Source: Lachnospiraceae bacterium A4 (GTDB lineage Bacteria; Bacillota; Clostridia; Lachnospirales; Lachnospiraceae). Taken from it: a DNA stretch of 55,211 bases. The position numbers were made by a program, and so were the translations under genes. The stretch lies in the NCBI GenBank assembly GCA_000403215.2, contig KE159535.1, positions 30,457 to 85,667 of the forward strand, read 5' to 3'. How positions within the stretch are numbered: position 1 is the stretch's first letter; each line of letters starts with the position of its first letter. The notes below the pieces were generated by a model. The model saw only the letters and a list, made by a program, of their open reading frames with translations, searched no databases and was not told the DNA's origin. Of this stretch, positions 52,542 to 55,211 are shown one piece after another.

Positions 52542-53429
52542 GTGTCAGACGATACAAAGCAGACACAGGAAGTTAAGGCAAAACGTACCGCAAAAAACAG
52601 TGTGTTTTTAGACCTTTTCCAAGATAAAAAGAATTTGTTGAAACTGTATAAGACATTGCACCTAGAGGATACAGACGCAACAGAGGACACACTGGATATT
52701 GTAACGATAGACAATGTTTTGACAGATAATCTCTATAACGATTTGGGCATAATGGTGGGTAACAATAGATTGCTTTTGTTGTTGGAAGCGCAATCGAGTT
52801 GGACGGTAAATATTTTAATCAGAATACTGTTGTATTTAGCACAGAGTTATCATGAATATTTTGAAAGGACATCTCAAAGCCTGTATAAGAGTACAAAGGT
52901 CAAAATGCCTAAGCCGGAATTATATATCATCTACACAGGCAATAGGGGCAGAAAACCCGATACAATATCGCTGTCCAAAGAATTTTTTGACGGTGCAGAT
53001 ATAGATATTGAGGTAAAAGCAAAGGTCATCTATGAGAGCGAAACAGAGGATATTATCAATCAATATATTATTTTCTGTAAAGTCTTTGATGAACAAAGAA
53101 AGCTGTATGGAATGACAGAGCAGACAGTCAGAGAAACAATCCGTATTTGCAAGGATAGGAACGTCTTAAAAGAATATCTGATGAACAGAGAAATGGAGGT
53201 AGTGACGATTATGATGAGTTTATTTAATGATGAGCAGATAATGAAAACATATTGGAAAGATATGGAAAATACTCTTACCGATAAGATTACTCACGATAAA
53301 GACAGAGAAACAGCTGAAAGAATGATTAAAGACGGAGAACTTTCTCTTGAAAAAATTGCACGTTATATACCATCTTTATCAATGGACGAATTAAAGGAAC
53401 TTGAAGCCAAGATTATGCAGTTGGCGTAA
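52542..53429 (+). CDS. Rpn family recombination-promoting nuclease
   Basis: The protein is 295 residues from the GTG at 52542, chosen because the family begins at SDDTKQTQEVKAKRTAKNSV and GAGGTGG lies before it; an upstream GTG at 52479 lacks a ribosome site. The PD-(D/E)xK nuclease core is visible as NDLGIMVGNNRLLLLLEAQSSW, with Asp and Glu-x-Gln, and PELYIIYTGNRGRK. A C-terminal helical part (TAERMIKDGELSLEKIARYI) is typical. Rpn proteins cut DNA, raise RecA-independent recombination, and some limit phages. It looks intact among decayed neighbours. Confidence 0.85.
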   Translation: MSDDTKQTQEVKAKRTAKNSVFLDLFQDKKNLLKLYKTLHLEDTDATEDTLDIVTIDNVLTDNLYNDLGIMVGNNRLLLLLEAQSSWTVNILIRILLYLAQSYHEYFERTSQSLYKSTKVKMPKPELYIIYTGNRGRKPDTISLSKEFFDGADIDIEVKAKVIYESETEDIINQYIIFCKVFDEQRKLYGMTEQTVRETIRICKDRNVLKEYLMNREMEVVTIMMSLFNDEQIMKTYWKDMENTLTDKITHDKDRETAERMIKDGELSLEKIARYIPSLSMDELKELEAKIMQLA

Positions 53430-53525
53430 TCAATCATATCAATCAAATATAGTAACAGCGTAAAGGCGCATGGAACAGTAAATTGTGAAAACCATGCGTC
53501 TTTTTTTGCGCCCAAAAGGAGGAAC

Positions 53526-53726
53526 ATGAACGACAACATTCAGACCAACACCACAGGGCGATTAACGCCCTGTTTGCAAAAGAAAATTGATAAGACGACC
53601 TATTTAGTCGAGGTGCACTTCTCTGATACGAGTACCCAAAGCGTAGAGGACAAGCTAAAGCGTGTCATTCTCCACGACTTAGAGCATGGAAAACAGGGCA
53701 GACCAAGAAAAAGTGATGAAAAATGA
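53526..53726 (+). CDS. TnpW-like small protein, second copy
   Basis: The protein is 66 residues, ATG after AAAAGGAGG. QKKIDKTTYLVEVHFSDTSTQSVEDKLKRVIL resembles the TnpW at 39887 (same K-I-x-K-x-T-Y-L-V block and D-K-hydrophobic helix), with a longer basic tail. In the intact ICE the gene precedes tnpX. Here it is followed by a VirD4 scrap, so the surrounding element has been rearranged. Confidence 0.7.
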   Translation: MNDNIQTNTTGRLTPCLQKKIDKTTYLVEVHFSDTSTQSVEDKLKRVILHDLEHGKQGRPRKSDEK

Positions 53727-53747
53727 TGAATATGTCCTTGACAAGTA

Positions 53748-53811
53748 GCAACAGGCAAAACGGCGAAGTCGATTTTAATTAGCTGCGGCGCGAGGTTAGC
53801 ACCCTTTGACA
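53748..53811 (+). pseudogene. 64-bp fragment of a second virD4 gene
   Basis: The stretch encodes ATGKTAKSILISCGARLAPFD, matching the last residues of VirD4 exon 1 (AAGKTAKSILISCGARLAPFD at 10337-10399) but with many silent differences. It ends at the same base as exon 1, where a group II intron begins. Upstream bases do not match VirD4. Confidence 0.85.
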
Positions 53812-55118
53812 GTGCAGCGACACGTTGTCGCATATAAACTCTGCGTGGGATTTTCCTGCAAAGAGGTAAAAGTGACGGAAAGGCTATAGCCTTTCTAACT
53901 GATATTCCGAGAAGTGGAATGACGGGGTAACGCCCTGAAACGCTTCCCTTGATACTGCGTTGGAAGAAACGGGACGTATTTCCCGCGACTGACACAGCAC
54001 GCTGAAGTCGGCTGTCTGCACCCGCGACTGTCCCCTTTGGGGGATAAAGCAAAGCCGAGCCAGAGGTGGCCGGGGGTGTTAGGCCGGAGGTCTATAAAGT
54101 ACCTATGTCCAGAATGCGGCTGACTACCGCTGACAAAAGCCCGAATGTACAGGTCTATAACGGGATATGGCAGAAATGCCATAGCCGTGAAAACGGCGTA
54201 TGTGGGGTAAAGTAAGATTTGTCGATATGAAATTCCCTATGGTGTTACAGGCACCATCAGGCATACAGGCCTAAAGGGCAGGGTTAAGGGTATTATGCAA
54301 AGATAGGAATATCGGAACGTGGAAAGCCCCGGATGTGGAGTGGATACGCATGATGAAGCAATGGGCGGGAAAATCGTGCCGCCTTTTATGGGAGGTGCGG
54401 TATAACCGTTCTTAATCCGGGAGGAAAGAGCAGCCATGCTACCTGTGAAGCCGTGAACAAAGTAAGCGGTGGAGGGACGGGCTGTAGTCAGGAACAGAAA
54501 CAAAATCATATTCAATAAACACGCATAGGTTCGAGTAGGACTAAGAAAGGCGAAAATCCAAACGAAAGTGGGGATAAGTAACCGACTATGGCAACAGGAA
54601 AGGCAAAGAAGAAAGATAAGTTAAGGCACGCCGAGTATTATGACTTCCAGGCAATTCAAGATAAGCTGTATGCCGACAGCAATAAAGGCAAAGTTTTCAA
54701 ACATCTGGTTGAAATCATTGCATTACCCGAAAACATACGGCTGGCATACCGCAACATCAAGAAGAACCACGGGAGTACGACGCCCGGCACAGATGGAAAA
54801 ACAATCACAGAATTATCAGCACTCTCTGATGAACAGCTTATATGCGCCATACAGCGCAAATTAAACTGGTATGTCCCACAAAGCGTCCGGCGGGTAGAAA
54901 TTCCGAAAGGAAATGACTCAATGAAGAAGCGCCCGCTCGGAATACCGACGATTATGGACAGGCTGATACAACAGTGCGTATTGCAGGTCATGGAGCCGAT
55001 ATGTGAGGCGAAATTCCACGACCACAGTTATGGATTCCGCCCTAACCGAAACCAACAGCACGCAATCGCCCAGGTTCACAAAAATATGCAGAGAAGCAAT
55101 CTCCACTATGTCGTAGAC
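53812..55118 (+). mobile_element. Group II intron 4 (same site as intron 1), cut by ISAzo13
   Basis: The intron starts GTGCAGCGACACG, like intron 1, after the same exon sequence. The first 757 bp are identical to intron 1, including the whole non-coding ribozyme part up to AACGAAAGTG; the ORF that follows differs at about one base in ten. It is interrupted within the RT gene at 55119. Confidence 0.9.
54588..55118 (+). pseudogene. Group II intron RT/maturase, N-terminal fragment (intron 4)
   Basis: The fragment encodes about 177 residues ending NLHYVVD, aligned with residues 1-177 of the intron 1 protein with about 16 substitutions (for example TLSDEQLISSVQHKLDW against ALSDEQLICAIQRKLNW). 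Only RT blocks 0-2 are present; YADD, maturase and HNH parts lie beyond the ISAzo13 insertion and outside the window. Confidence 0.88.
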
Positions 55119-55211
55119 TGTAGTGGTCAAGCTTTTTTGTAACACTTGTGGCTAAAAATATATTGGATTGTTGCTTAGGAACTGTTAATAAATTATTCCT
55201 TGCAATTTGGC
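55119..55211 (-). mobile_element. ISAzo13-family element, copy 2 (partial, inverted)
   Basis: The last 93 bases are the reverse complement of 46649-46741, the end of copy 1, beginning TGTAGTGGTCAAGC. They include the 3' untranslated end and the last six codons of the transposase (PNCKE and TAA, 55193-55211, minus strand). The rest lies outside the window. Confidence 0.88.

Overview
The window looks like an accessory island of a gut Firmicute, most likely Lachnospiraceae/Clostridia. The evidence is the gene families: Tn1549/Tn4451-type conjugation and large-serine-recombinase modules, PcfB/VirD4/Maff2, TnpW, a CptIN-like type III toxin-antitoxin, Rpn nuclease, and Cys-rich KTR and CD3324-like small proteins. 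Codon use is mixed: GC-rich transfer modules alternate with AT-rich cargo. No rRNA, tRNA, CRISPR array or housekeeping operon is visible.

The layout is a set of elements inside elements. (i) 1-4.2 kb: a partial IS110; a DUF262/GmrSD-type gene broken by an IS4-like element, a nonsense codon and truncation; then a type III toxin-antitoxin locus (tandem-repeat RNA, terminator, toxin). (ii) One large serine recombinase (LSR) gene is scattered over three places: its C-terminal part (4190-5209), its middle (6893-7322) and its N-terminus (41898-42108), all on the minus strand. An IS110 element separates the first two parts, and a 34.6 kb integrative element (about 7325-41897) separates the last two. 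Removing the element at an AA/TT core restores the LSR protein sequence across the junction, so the integration site can be read to the base.

(iii) The 34.6 kb element is a decayed Tn1549-like ICE. Its left part has a structured leader, an HTH/DUF6017 protein, DUF5348, PcfB and VirD4. VirD4 is carried in three exons separated by two different group II introns. Maff2 follows, split by a third group II intron and cut off by a RIT element (three overlapping tyrosine recombinases in about 270-bp inverted repeats). The rest of the type IV secretion genes, including VirB4, is missing. AT-rich cargo takes its place: an acetyltransferase, a small HTH protein, a second copy of the IS4-like element, a two-component system and a lipoprotein. 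The right part keeps sigma/HTH regulators, MobC and relaxase, a TetR-controlled ABC exporter, a PadR-linked ABC exporter, a KTR protein, TnpW and the LSR TnpX beside the right end.

(iv) 42.1-55.2 kb: a replication module (DnaD-like, DnaC-like) next to the outer LSR, then a graveyard of mobilization genes. It holds IS3, a truncated ISAzo13, a truncated AlbA/Schlafen-type gene, a MobV relaxase broken by IS1182 and nonsense codons, a MobA/MobL relaxase with two nonsense codons but a recognisable oriT, an intact-looking Rpn nuclease and a TnpW-like gene. It ends with a scrap of a second VirD4 gene carrying the same group II intron at the same site, cut by a second, inverted ISAzo13 copy that runs off the window.

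The ICE as it stands could at most be excised by TnpX and mobilised in trans by its MobC/relaxase; it cannot build its own transfer channel. The likely beneficial genes are the two ABC export modules, the two-component system and the acetyltransferase.
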